NCBI GenBank assembly: GCA_002432945.1
Contig: DJHE01000029.1
Coordinates: 15,641 to 54,288 of the forward strand
Direction: 5' to 3'
Origin: Synergistaceae bacterium UBA5827
GTDB lineage: Bacteria; Synergistota; Synergistia; Synergistales; 79-D21
Length of the DNA: 38,648 nucleotides
Shown here: piece after piece, positions 25,330 to 32,946 of the stretch
How the letters are laid out: the number at the start of each line of letters is the position of its first letter
Position numbering within the stretch: the stretch's first letter is position 1
Notes under the pieces: model-generated
The model's database searches: none
What the model was told of the DNA's origin: nothing
What the model saw: only the letters and a program-made list of their open reading frames with translations
Translations under genes and position numbers: made by a program

Positions 25330-25902
25330 TCAGGAGAGGATTTTCCGGCAAAACGAAATTCGGTGGATTTCGCACGGGCCTAGTCTCTTAAGGGCCTCCC
25401 TGTGGGCAGCGGTCGGGTAGCCCTTGTGAATCTCGAATCCGTACTGTGGAAAACGGCAAGACAGGGTTTCCATGACGCGATCGCGCAAAACCTTCGCCAC
25501 AACGGAAGCTGCGGCAACAGCAGGAACCAGGCTGTCGGCCCTTGGAACCGCCTTTTGCCGCAAGCGAAGACCCGGTATGGGCCGATTCCCGTCAACGATG
25601 ACAAGATCGACACCCGGCGAAAGGCCTTCGACGCTTGCCCTCATCGCCCATAGTGTCGCCTGCAGGATATTCACGGAGTCGATGCGGGCAGGGGAGGCTG
25701 CCTGGGCCTTCCAGCAAACACCCAGGTTCTTCATGGCATCGAAAAGATGACGGCGTTTTGCCGGGGACAACCGCTTCGAATCGTCAAGCCCCAACTGGAC
25801 CAGGGTATGGCGCTGCTCCGGCGTCAGAATGACCGCTGCAGCCATCACGGGCCCGGCCAAGGGCCCCCGGCCCGCCTCGTCGACCCCCGCAAGGCAAATC
25901 AT
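25330..25902 (-). CDS. rnhB: Ribonuclease HII
   Basis: The 190-residue enzyme cuts RNA in RNA-DNA hybrids and removes misincorporated ribonucleotides. Catalytic residues are in GVDEAGRGPLAGPV (Asp8, Glu9), with further acidic residues in VIVDGNRPIPG and VAKVLRDRVME. Length is normal. It starts with an ATG overlapping the ylqF stop by four bases. The 54 bases after it, before yraN, hold only the yraN ribosome site. Confidence 0.96.
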   Translation of the reverse strand: MICLAGVDEAGRGPLAGPVMAAAVILTPEQRHTLVQLGLDDSKRLSPAKRRHLFDAMKNLGVCWKAQAASPARIDSVNILQATLWAMRASVEGLSPGVDLVIVDGNRPIPGLRLRQKAVPRADSLVPAVAAASVVAKVLRDRVMETLSCRFPQYGFEIHKGYPTAAHREALKRLGPCEIHRISFCRKILS

Positions 25903-26738
25903 GGAAGGTTTTCCTCACCCAGGGGAAGACCCGGGAGTTCAAGGGTGACCCTCCCCAGGCGCCCGGTCGAGAAACTCTCCAGGAACTTTCGCGAAGCGGC
26001 TGCGCGATCCACGGTTCCCCCTGCGATAAGGCACCCAAGCCTTCGACCGAGGTTTTCCAAGGTACTTTCCGGTCCGCTATCGTCCAGCGGGACGGACCAA
26101 GCCCTTTCAACGACAGGCCACAGGCCGGCATTTCCCAGGAAGGTGATAAGGGCGATCGCACTTGTCTCGTAGGAGCCTATGACGTCAGCCCGGTTGCATC
26201 CCAGCCAGGAAAGCGCCCGACCGACCTTGACACCGGTCCGGGCGCCCAATATGCCGGGGGAATCCACCACCAAAAGGCCCTGGCCGCGAAACCATTCCAC
26301 CCCTCGGGTGATCCCGGGCAGGGCCCCTACCCTCGAAGCATTCCGGCCCACGAGACCGTTGAGGAAAAGGGACTTGCCTACGTTGGGGATCCCCACAACC
26401 CCGAGGCGCAAGTCCCGGTGGGTAGGCTTGTAGCGTGAGAGTTCGCCCTTCAGTTGTTCAAAACGATCCTGCCGGAGATTGTAAGCCAGGGCGGGAATCC
26501 CGTTTTTCCTGAAATGTTCAAGCCACTTGGCTGTTTTCGGCTCTTCTGCAAGGTCCCGGCGGCTCAGGACAACGATGACCGGTTTCATGCGAGACAACTG
26601 ATCCGAATGGGGAGAAGCCGTGAGTTGCGGCGCCCTCGCATCCCTGAGCTCGATCAAGGCATCCAGGTTGGTGATGACCTCGGAAAGTTTTTTTTGCCCC
26701 CGGGCCATGTGCCCGGGGAACCAGACCGTCCGCCCCAT
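25899..26738 (-). CDS. ylqF: Ribosome biogenesis GTPase YlqF/RbgA with altered G4 motif
   Basis: The 279-residue circularly permuted GTPase matures the 50S subunit in Bacillus. The N-terminal WFPGHMARGQKKL is the family signature. Motif order is permuted: G4 first (residues 59-62), then G1 GIPNVGKS (116-123), PGIT and G3 DSPG (159-162). The C-terminal domain follows (RRLGCLIAGGTVD). Oddly, G4, normally NKxD and the guanine reader, is SRRD here, so nucleotide specificity or affinity may differ. G3 is DSPG rather than DTPG. It lies just after lepB, with the rnhB overlap showing coupling. Confidence 0.9.
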   Translation of the reverse strand: MGRTVWFPGHMARGQKKLSEVITNLDALIELRDARAPQLTASPHSDQLSRMKPVIVVLSRRDLAEEPKTAKWLEHFRKNGIPALAYNLRQDRFEQLKGELSRYKPTHRDLRLGVVGIPNVGKSLFLNGLVGRNASRVGALPGITRGVEWFRGQGLLVVDSPGILGARTGVKVGRALSWLGCNRADVIGSYETSAIALITFLGNAGLWPVVERAWSVPLDDSGPESTLENLGRRLGCLIAGGTVDRAAASRKFLESFSTGRLGRVTLELPGLPLGEENLP

Positions 26739-26742
26739 TGCC

Positions 26743-27255
26743 CTAGCGCAGGAGCCCGATGCGTGAAAGGGGCCAGTACCTCACGAAAGCGGGACCCTTG
26801 ATGAACGTCTTGGGGACAAACCCCCAGAAGCGGCTGTCCTGGCTGTTCGGCCGGTTGTCACCCATGACGAAGTAGTGATTGCCGGGAACTTTCATCTCCG
26901 GCATGTTGAAGTTGTCGTGATTGACGACATAGGGTTCGGAAAGGGCGGATCCATCGACGAGAACCGTCCCGTTTTCCATCCGGACCGTTTCGCCGGGCAA
27001 AGCGACGATCCTCTTGACAAAATCCCGTGAGGGGTCGACGGGATACTTGAAAACGATGACCTGCCCTCTCTTCGGTTCTGAAAGGACATGCCAGAACTTG
27101 GCCACGAGGACCCGGTCGCCCGGATCCAGGGTGGGGATCATGGATCCGCTCGGGATCCAGAAAGCCTGCACTACGAATGCCCTCAGGATCAAGGCCAGGA
27201 CGAGTGCCCAGAGAATTGTTTCGAGGGTTTCGCGCCACCAGGGTTTAACCGGCAT
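26743..27255 (-). CDS. lepB: Signal peptidase I
   Basis: This 170-residue type I signal peptidase has one N-terminal membrane helix (about 10-33). The catalytic Ser38 is in IPSGSMIPTL and the Lys81 general base in RDFVKRIVALPGE. The family boxes GDRVLVAKFW and MGDNRPNSQDSRFWG are present. The catalytic domain faces the periplasm. Start ATG 27255 follows GGAGGAGG. It heads the ylqF-rnhB block, as in several Firmicutes. It would process the many exported proteins of this organism, such as BamA. Confidence 0.96.
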   Translation of the reverse strand: MPVKPWWRETLETILWALVLALILRAFVVQAFWIPSGSMIPTLDPGDRVLVAKFWHVLSEPKRGQVIVFKYPVDPSRDFVKRIVALPGETVRMENGTVLVDGSALSEPYVVNHDNFNMPEMKVPGNHYFVMGDNRPNSQDSRFWGFVPKTFIKGPAFVRYWPLSRIGLLR

Positions 27256-27275
27256 TATTCTTCCTCCTCCAGCTT

Positions 27276-27302
27276 AAAACGGTTCAAGGATACACCCGTT
27301 TT
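27276..27302 (-). terminator. Weak hairpin between the pseudopilin and lepB genes
   Basis: Inverted arms AAAACGG / CCGTTTT are separated by 13 bases in the 52-base gap. The stem is short and the T-run is part of the arm, so it may attenuate rather than stop transcription. Confidence 0.3.
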
Positions 27303-27307
27303 CCCCT

Positions 27308-27814
27308 TCACGGTAGGGATAGGCGGACACGGGCATAAGCCGACACGACCACCTGCCGCACGGGAACCCTCCCGCCCGGGGGAAGGACGTTCAATGTAAA
27401 GGCAGGCGAAACCGAGTGATATGAGGGGTTGTAAATGACCGTCATCGGCTTGCCACCTTTAACTGAAAAATCACACTCGGCCATGGAATCATAGGTCACA
27501 GACTCGGAGAAATCATGCCCTTCCCAGGTGAGGGAAAGCCTGTTCGACGGAGTGCCCGGCAACTTGAGAATAAAGGCTTTCTGCTCTAGAAGCCCTTCTT
27601 CAAGTTCGGCCTCGAGCCACCACTGTACAGCCTCGGCGTGACGAACTGCAGCCGATTCGGGATCACTCCAGGGAAACCCGTTTCCCACGAAAAGAGTGAC
27701 GAATCCCCCGAGGATCCCGAAAATACCGACGACAACCAGGATTTCAACCAGGCTGAAACCGCAACGAAGGGAGGGCAGCGGGCAAGCCGCTCCCCTCCCG
27801 GAAGAAAAGCCCAT
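27308..27814 (-). CDS. Prepilin-type N-terminal cleavage/methylation protein (pseudopilin)
   Basis: The 168-residue product has a type IV prepilin signature: a 19-residue leader ending in Gly, then mature FSLVEILVVVGIFGILG with Phe1 and the essential Glu5. The rest is a soluble beta-rich domain with no recognisable subtype and only one Cys in the mature region. It is probably a minor pilin or pseudopilin of a type II secretion or competence system. No assembly ATPase, platform protein or prepilin peptidase is nearby, so it is an orphan here. Start ATG 27814 lies five bases after iorB, so it is likely cotranscribed. Confidence 0.85.
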   Translation of the reverse strand: MGFSSGRGAACPLPSLRCGFSLVEILVVVGIFGILGGFVTLFVGNGFPWSDPESAAVRHAEAVQWWLEAELEEGLLEQKAFILKLPGTPSNRLSLTWEGHDFSESVTYDSMAECDFSVKGGKPMTVIYNPSYHSVSPAFTLNVLPPGGRVPVRQVVVSAYARVRLSLP

Positions 27815-27819
27815 CTGGC

Positions 27820-28380
27820 TTACTTTCCTGCGAAGTGCTCGTACCCCAGGTCCACCGCTTTCAGGTTATCGCCCCTGAACTTGGCAGGCGCCAGTTTTTC
27901 AACGGCCTTTCGAACCTCTTCGATGGAAAGGGTGCCCGCGCCCGCTCCGCACATCGCTCCCAGGATGAGGGCATTCATGAAAAGGAAACGTCCTTCCATC
28001 TTTTCCCTCAGGATATCATACCCGGGGAGGCAGAATGCCTTGATTTGCCTTTCGGCCAGGAATGACTTTATATGGGGGTTCTCCATGGCTTCAGGCGCAT
28101 GGACGTTCAGGATCGCAGCACCTCCCTTTCGCAGGAAGTGGAGGTTCCGAATGCCCTCGTTCTGGTCGAACGAGAGCAGCAGGTCGGCTGCCCCTGTCAG
28201 GACGAGGGGGCTTGAATAATCCCCGACCTTGAAGTGGCTGATCACCGAACCACCTCTCTGCGCCATGCCATGAACTTCGCTGCCCATGACGCGTTCCCCC
28301 CGCGAAACCGCGATGTGCCCCAGGACTCGGCTGGTGAAGAGGATGCCCTGGCCACCCAATCCGACGATGATGTACTGCAT
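27820..28380 (-). CDS. iorB: Indolepyruvate:ferredoxin oxidoreductase beta subunit
   Basis: The 186-residue gamma/beta-type subunit of a 2-oxoacid:ferredoxin oxidoreductase contains VGLGGQGILFTSRVLG, GSEVHGMAQRGGSVISH and the downstream GADLLLSFDQ-like stretch, all typical of IorB. With IorA it converts aryl pyruvates (from Trp, Tyr, Phe) to aryl-acetyl-CoA, reducing ferredoxin. Start ATG 28380 has GGAGG seven bases upstream, two bases beyond the iorA stop. The longer open frame upstream is iorA sequence in another frame. Confidence 0.94.
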   Translation of the reverse strand: MQYIIVGLGGQGILFTSRVLGHIAVSRGERVMGSEVHGMAQRGGSVISHFKVGDYSSPLVLTGAADLLLSFDQNEGIRNLHFLRKGGAAILNVHAPEAMENPHIKSFLAERQIKAFCLPGYDILREKMEGRFLFMNALILGAMCGAGAGTLSIEEVRKAVEKLAPAKFRGDNLKAVDLGYEHFAGK

Positions 28381-28382
28381 CC

Positions 28383-30239
28383 TTACGCCTCCTCTCCCTC
28401 GACTGCTTCGATGGCGCCATGGGGACAAACCTGGATGCAGACCCCGCACTGGACGCAGAATCGTTCGTCAATCCGGGCTTTCTTGGCTCCCTCGTCAAAC
28501 GGCAGGCCGGGGCAGTTGAAGAAATTCGTGCAGTACTTGCAGCCGATGCACTTGTCGGGATTGACCCGAACCTTCACCCTGGCCTGTTTCTGCCTGAGCA
28601 GCATGCAGGGGTGCCTGAGGATGACAACGGCAGGTTCCCTGTTCGCCTTTGCGTGCTCCCATGCCTCCTTGAAAACTTCAGCAGAATCCGCCGTATCATA
28701 GGGTTCCGCAACCTTGACGAAAGAGACACCGCACCCCCTGACGACCGGCTCGATCTCGATGCGGCGGCCTTCATCACCCTGCCGGAGTTTCTCCCCGACG
28801 TTGGGGTTGGACTGGCCGCCGGTCATGGCAGTGATGCTGTTGTCAAGGATGGCCAATACGAAGGCGTGGCGGTTGTATACGGCGTTGGCAAGGCCGAGGA
28901 TCCCCATGTGGAAGAAGGTTGAATCCCCGATTGTCGCAACGACGGGCTGGTCCTTGCCATCGGTCTTGTAAGCCAGGTAGAAGCCAGACGCAGAGGTTAG
29001 GGAAGCCCCCATGTCGATGGTCGTGTCCACGTCCCTCTGGTTCACGCCTAGGGTATAGCAGCCGATGTCGGAGGGGTAGATACCCGTGGGCAAAGCCTTT
29101 CGCATGGCGAAGAAGGAAGCGCGGTGGGGGCAGCCTGGACAGAGCATCGGAGGTTTGGGTGTCACCTTCATTTCCTCGATGGCAGCCTTCAGTTCGGGTA
29201 CTCCTTCATCGGGAACGGGTTCCCCAAGGGCCTTGAGGATCAGGTCCCTGATCACTTCGGGCAGAAGTTCGCCAGCCCTGGGCACAAACCCGTTCCATCG
29301 ACCCTTGAGCTTCGTCCGGTTGGGCAGCTGCATCTCGATAACAGGGTAGGTCTCTTCGAGGACAAGCAGGTTATCGTGGCGCGCCATGAAGTCCTCCACC
29401 ATTTTTACGGGAAGGGGGTGAGGCGTGCCGATCTTAAGGATGGCCACGTCCTCCCGCTTCCATTCCTTCAGCAGGTCCATGACGATCGAGAAAGAAACCC
29501 CGCTTGCGATGATCCCAATCCTGGCCTTGCCTGTTGCCGGAATTTCGAAGTTGTAGCGCCCGAAAGCGGTTTCGAAATCCTCCCTGACCGAGTCCAGCTT
29601 CGCGTTCAGTTGCGGGTGATTGATCTTCACATGGGCAGGAAGGCAAACCCAGCGGCGAATATCTTTCTTGAAATCGGCCTTGCGGGCCAGGTCCCTGACT
29701 TCGCCCGTTTCGACGTCCTGCCTGCAGTGATCCACGCGGACGGCCGGACGAAGCATGACCGGCATATGGTATTTCTCGGAGAGGTCGAACGCATCGAAAA
29801 CCATGTCCTTGGCCTCTTGGGCAGAAGCCGGGTCGAAACAGGGAACCTTTGCGAACATCGCGAAATAGCGGCTGTCCTGCTCGGTCTGTGAACTGTGGGG
29901 CCCCGGGTCGTCCGCCGATACGATCAGGAATCCACCGGCAAGGTCGAAGTGCGCCACGCTCATGAGCGGATCTGCTGCAACATTCAAGCCCACCTGCTTC
30001 ATGATTGCGCAGGTTCGCTTACCCGTGAAGGAAGCCGTTGCAGCCACCTCGAAGGCAACTTTCTCGTTCACCGCCCACTCCACCGCCGTCCGCGTCCCCA
30101 GCTCGTCGGCATATTTCGCCACGGCAGGGAGGATCTCGGACGAGGGCGTTCCCGGGTAGGCAACGGCGACGTCGCACCCCGCCTCGACGATGCCCCTGGC
30201 GATCGCCTCGTTTCCGAGAAGAATGACCTTGTTACCCAA
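28383..30239 (-). CDS. iorA: Indolepyruvate:ferredoxin oxidoreductase alpha subunit
   Basis: The 618-residue TPP-dependent catalytic subunit. The N-terminal pyrimidine-type domain has LLGNEAIARG, YPGTPSSEI and NEKVAFEVA. The TPP-binding domain has CPGCPHR, TIDMGAS and GDSTFFHMGI...LDNS. Two C-terminal [4Fe-4S] motifs use Cys564/567/570/576 and Cys595/598/601/605. The start is chosen as the TTG at 30239, with AAGGGG nine bases upstream, overlapping the thioesterase stop by eight bases. It gives GNKVILLGNEA, matching the family N-terminus. An ATG at 30260 is the alternative. It supports amino-acid fermentation. Confidence 0.95.
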   Translation of the reverse strand: MGNKVILLGNEAIARGIVEAGCDVAVAYPGTPSSEILPAVAKYADELGTRTAVEWAVNEKVAFEVAATASFTGKRTCAIMKQVGLNVAADPLMSVAHFDLAGGFLIVSADDPGPHSSQTEQDSRYFAMFAKVPCFDPASAQEAKDMVFDAFDLSEKYHMPVMLRPAVRVDHCRQDVETGEVRDLARKADFKKDIRRWVCLPAHVKINHPQLNAKLDSVREDFETAFGRYNFEIPATGKARIGIIASGVSFSIVMDLLKEWKREDVAILKIGTPHPLPVKMVEDFMARHDNLLVLEETYPVIEMQLPNRTKLKGRWNGFVPRAGELLPEVIRDLILKALGEPVPDEGVPELKAAIEEMKVTPKPPMLCPGCPHRASFFAMRKALPTGIYPSDIGCYTLGVNQRDVDTTIDMGASLTSASGFYLAYKTDGKDQPVVATIGDSTFFHMGILGLANAVYNRHAFVLAILDNSITAMTGGQSNPNVGEKLRQGDEGRRIEIEPVVRGCGVSFVKVAEPYDTADSAEVFKEAWEHAKANREPAVVILRHPCMLLRQKQARVKVRVNPDKCIGCKYCTNFFNCPGLPFDEGAKKARIDERFCVQCGVCIQVCPHGAIEAVEGEEA

Positions 30240-30675
30240 CTTGAACCACCCCTTCCTCATGGGACTTTTTGACAATCTTCTCAAGCCAGCCGTAAAACGG
30301 CTCAGGCGCCTTGAGCAGTTTACCATTCGCATTGCAGAAACCGTGTTTCGTCTCTCCTTCCGCGACCAGGCGCCCGTCTTCTTTCCGGACGACCCGGTAG
30401 GAGAAGGTCAGGGTATAAGGCTTCAGTTCGGAGATCTCGGCGTGAATTTCAAGGAGGTCGTCATACCGGGCCGGGTGCTTGTAGCGACACCTTGCCTCGA
30501 CCGCCGGGAGAAAGACCCCGGTTTCCTCCCATTGCTTGTAGGGAAATCCTTCCGCCCGGCAGAATTCCGTCCGGCCCAATTCGAACCACACCAGGTAGTT
30601 AGAGTGGTAGGCCACGCCCATGGCATCCGTTTCCGCATACCGGACCCTTACCGCCGTCACGTGTTCGTGAACCAT
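30232..30675 (-). CDS. YbgC/FadM-type hotdog acyl-CoA thioesterase
   Basis: The 147-residue hotdog-fold protein has RYAETDAMGVAYHSNYLVWFELGRTEF. This is the 4-hydroxybenzoyl-CoA thioesterase-like signature, with the catalytic Asp in the AETDAMG loop. Substrate is not evident. Its eight-base overlap with iorA suggests it may hydrolyse the aryl-acetyl-CoA formed by IorAB, releasing aryl acetate. That is inference from context. Start ATG 30675 has GGAGG seven bases upstream. Confidence 0.88.
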   Translation of the reverse strand: MVHEHVTAVRVRYAETDAMGVAYHSNYLVWFELGRTEFCRAEGFPYKQWEETGVFLPAVEARCRYKHPARYDDLLEIHAEISELKPYTLTFSYRVVRKEDGRLVAEGETKHGFCNANGKLLKAPEPFYGWLEKIVKKSHEEGVVQVG

Positions 30676-30721
30676 TTTCCCACCTCCCCATCTCCGCTCA
30701 ACCGACCCGATTGTACAACAA

Positions 30722-30747
30722 GAAGGGGAGGGCTTGCCCTCCCCTTC
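30722..30747 (-). terminator. Terminator of the nifS-nifU-MOSC operon
   Basis: A perfect 12-base-pair stem, GAAGGGGAGGGC / GCCCTCCCCTTC, has a two-base loop and is followed on the minus strand by a T-rich TTGTTGT. It lies 35 bases after the MOSC gene stop and separates this operon from the thioesterase-ior genes. Confidence 0.75.
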
Positions 30748-30782
30748 AAAATTTACGGTACTTCTCAGTGCAACCCCTGGCC

Positions 30783-31217
30783 TCAGGACCATTCGATCTT
30801 GTCCCCGACAGAAACCCTTCCCCCTTCGAGGACACGGCAGAAAATGCCTTTCTTCGGCATGATGCAGTCGCCCGTGGTCTCGTAAATTGCGCACTTCGTG
30901 TGACATTCCTTGCCAATCTGGGAGACCTCGAGCAGGACATCCCCCACCTTCAGCCTTAGCCCGACTTTCGAAGCCTCCAGGTCAATCCCCTCAACCGTCA
31001 GGTTCTCCGCAAAACTGCCCGGCCGAAGGCTTGGGAGTTTTGCGCGTGCAATCTGTATATCCTCCATGGCGATAAGGCTCACCTGCCTGTGGGCGAAGCC
31101 CGCGTGGGCATCCCCATCAAGCCCGAGTCCCTTGACAAAAACTCCCGTGCCGATGTCGTCCTTAGGGATTCCTTTCCGGTCGGAACGGCATACGGCAACG
31201 ACACGACCCTCAGTCAC
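30783..31217 (-). CDS. MOSC-domain protein
   Basis: The 144-residue stand-alone MOSC domain has VVAVCRSDRKGIPK, GLGLDGDAHAGFAHRQVSLIAMEDI, GSFAENLTVEGIDL and QIGKECHTKCAIY with the conserved Cys, then GIFCRVLEGG. MOSC domains carry or transfer sulfur in molybdenum-cofactor sulfuration and related reactions. The gene follows a cysteine desulfurase and an Fe-S scaffold, so it is likely to receive sulfur from NifS. This is inference. The GTG at 31217 has GGGGAG seven bases upstream and overlaps the nifU stop. An ATG at 31247 would overlap by 38 bases and is less likely. Confidence 0.85.
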   Translation of the reverse strand: MTEGRVVAVCRSDRKGIPKDDIGTGVFVKGLGLDGDAHAGFAHRQVSLIAMEDIQIARAKLPSLRPGSFAENLTVEGIDLEASKVGLRLKVGDVLLEVSQIGKECHTKCAIYETTGDCIMPKKGIFCRVLEGGRVSVGDKIEWS

Positions 31218-31662
31218 CGTGAGGCTCCCCGCTACCGGCAAGGTCATGATGGCAAACCGCTTCGTGACGCGGTGGGAGGGAAGGCAAACCCTGGCTGCGG
31301 CGCCGGTAATCCTCGACCGCAGCCCGGATGCCTTCCTCGGCAAGCAAAGAGCAATGGATCTTCTCCGGGGGGAGCCCTCCGAGGGCGTTTGCAACGTCCC
31401 GGTTCGTCAGCTTGAGAGCCTCCTCGATCGTACGGCCCTTAACCATCTCAGTGGCCATCGAGCTTGTCGCGATAGCGGCCGCGCATCCGAACGTCTCGAA
31501 ACGGATGTCCTCGATCCGTTCGTCCTTCACCCGGAGGTATATCTTCATGACATCTCCGCAGGTGGCGTTTCCCACTTCTCCCACCCCGTCAGGGTTTTCC
31601 ATCGCACCGACGTTCTTCGGGTTCATGAAGGCCGCGATGACTTTCTCGTTATACATGGACAT
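31210..31662 (-). CDS. NifU/IscU-type Fe-S cluster scaffold
   Basis: The 150-residue product contains the three cluster-binding Cys: Cys35 (NATCGDVMKIYL, with the neighbouring Asp37), Cys60 (ETFGCAAAIATSS) and Cys104 (KIHCSLLAEEGI). This is the NifU N-terminal/IscU pattern, without the NifU central ferredoxin or C-terminal domain. It assembles Fe-S clusters using sulfur from the NifS protein encoded 15 bases upstream. Start ATG 31662 has GGAGG upstream. A tail of about 25 residues after the domain is unusual, Pro/His-rich, and overlaps the MOSC start. Confidence 0.94.
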   Translation of the reverse strand: MSMYNEKVIAAFMNPKNVGAMENPDGVGEVGNATCGDVMKIYLRVKDERIEDIRFETFGCAAAIATSSMATEMVKGRTIEEALKLTNRDVANALGGLPPEKIHCSLLAEEGIRAAVEDYRRRSQGLPSLPPRHEAVCHHDLAGSGEPHGD

Positions 31663-31677
31663 GGGTTTCCCTCCTGG

Positions 31678-32850
31678 TTAAGAGTTCTTCTTGAACGGGG
31701 ACATCGCCCTGAGGGTCTGGACGATCGGCGGGAGTGTCTCGAGAATGTAGGCAATATCCTCTTCCGACGTATCCTTCCCGAGCGTCAGGCGCAGCGAGCC
31801 GTGCGCGGTGGCATGGTCAAGCCCCATCGCCAGCAGGACGTAACTCGGCTCGAGGCTTCCGGACGTGCAGGCCGACCCGCTGCTTGCACCAATGCCCGCA
31901 AAATCCAGGCGAAGAAGCATCGCTTCCCCCTCGATGTAACGAATGCAGAAACTAGCGTGGAAAGGAAGCCTCAGGGTCCGGTGCCCGGTCAGGCTCGAAT
32001 CCTCGATCCGCAAAAGCAGTCCATCGATGAGCAGGTCACGCAGCCGCCGCTCTTCCTCGATCTCTCCGCTTTCGATTCGCTTCAGGGCTAGTTCCGCCGC
32101 AGCTCCGAAACCCACCAGTCCCGCCGTGTTTTCCGTGCCGGAGCGCAACCCGAATTCCTGGCCGCCTCCGTGGACGAGGGGCGCGATCCTGACTCCCTTT
32201 CGGACGTAAAGAGCCCCGACTCCCTTGGGTCCGTACATCTTGTGGGCGGCCATCGTCAGCAAGTCGACAGGGAGCTCTTTCACGTCAATCGGGATGTGAC
32301 CGGCCGCCTGGACGGCATCCGTGTGAAACAGGATGCCCTTTTCACGGCAGATCGACCCCATCTCGTGAATCGGCTGGATGGTTCCCACCTCGTTATTCGC
32401 ATACATCACGGATGCAAGGATCGTATCCGGCCGAAGCGCGTTCCGGAACTCATCCAGGTCGACAAGCCCTTCTCCATCCACGGGCAGGATCGTCACGTCA
32501 TAACCATGCTTCCCCAGCCATTTGAACGTATCCAGGACAGCATGGTGTTCTATGGCCGTCGTGACCAGGTGGCGTCCCTTTTCCCCCAGATTTTCCGCGA
32601 CACCTTTAATGGCCAGGTTGTCAGCCTCGCTGCCACCGCCAGTGAAAAGAATCTCGCGAGGTTCAGCGTTGACAAGCCTCGCAACGTTCATCCTGGCCTC
32701 CTCCACCGAGGACCGTACTTCCCTGCCCCAGGCATGCACACTGTTTGGATTTCCGTATTTCTCCGAGAAAAAGGGAAGCATCTTCTCAAGCACAGCCTGG
32801 TCCACGAACGTAGTCGCGGAGTGATCCATGTAGACCTTTCGCAAAGGCAA
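31678..32850 (-). CDS. Cysteine desulfurase, NifS/IscS family
   Basis: This 390-residue PLP enzyme turns cysteine into alanine and an enzyme persulfide. It has YMDHSATT at the N-terminus, GGGSEADNLAIKG, HHAVLDT and PLP-Lys204 in AAHKMYGPKG. RSGTENTAG and the persulfide Cys328 in GSACTSGSLEPSYVL follow. The latter is the long-loop class I pattern. Start is the TTG at 32850, with GAGG nine bases upstream, giving RKVYMDHSATT as in homologues. An ATG at 32829 is possible but would cut the first strand. It is the first gene of the nifS-nifU-MOSC operon, behind a clear promoter. Confidence 0.95.
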   Translation of the reverse strand: MPLRKVYMDHSATTFVDQAVLEKMLPFFSEKYGNPNSVHAWGREVRSSVEEARMNVARLVNAEPREILFTGGGSEADNLAIKGVAENLGEKGRHLVTTAIEHHAVLDTFKWLGKHGYDVTILPVDGEGLVDLDEFRNALRPDTILASVMYANNEVGTIQPIHEMGSICREKGILFHTDAVQAAGHIPIDVKELPVDLLTMAAHKMYGPKGVGALYVRKGVRIAPLVHGGGQEFGLRSGTENTAGLVGFGAAAELALKRIESGEIEEERRLRDLLIDGLLLRIEDSSLTGHRTLRLPFHASFCIRYIEGEAMLLRLDFAGIGASSGSACTSGSLEPSYVLLAMGLDHATAHGSLRLTLGKDTSEEDIAYILETLPPIVQTLRAMSPFKKNS

Positions 32851-32872
32851 TGCCTTTCACCTCTTCACTAAG

Positions 32873-32928
32873 AATTAGGGTTGCCTAATTTACCGGTTCA
32901 TCCTAGCAACCCCGGAGAAAAACGTCAA
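32873..32928 (-). promoter_or_regulatory. Consensus-like promoter and palindromic operator of the nifS operon
   Basis: On the minus strand TTGACG (32923-32928), a 17-base spacer and TAGGAT (32900-32905) form a strong promoter. Just downstream, at 32873-32890, is a perfect inverted repeat AATTAGG-n4-CCTAATT. It covers about +5 to +22, where a bound repressor would block transcription. An Rrf2/IscR-type regulator is the natural candidate, but this is inference. Confidence 0.75.
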
Positions 32929-32946
32929 GAGGGGAAATCATCCCGC

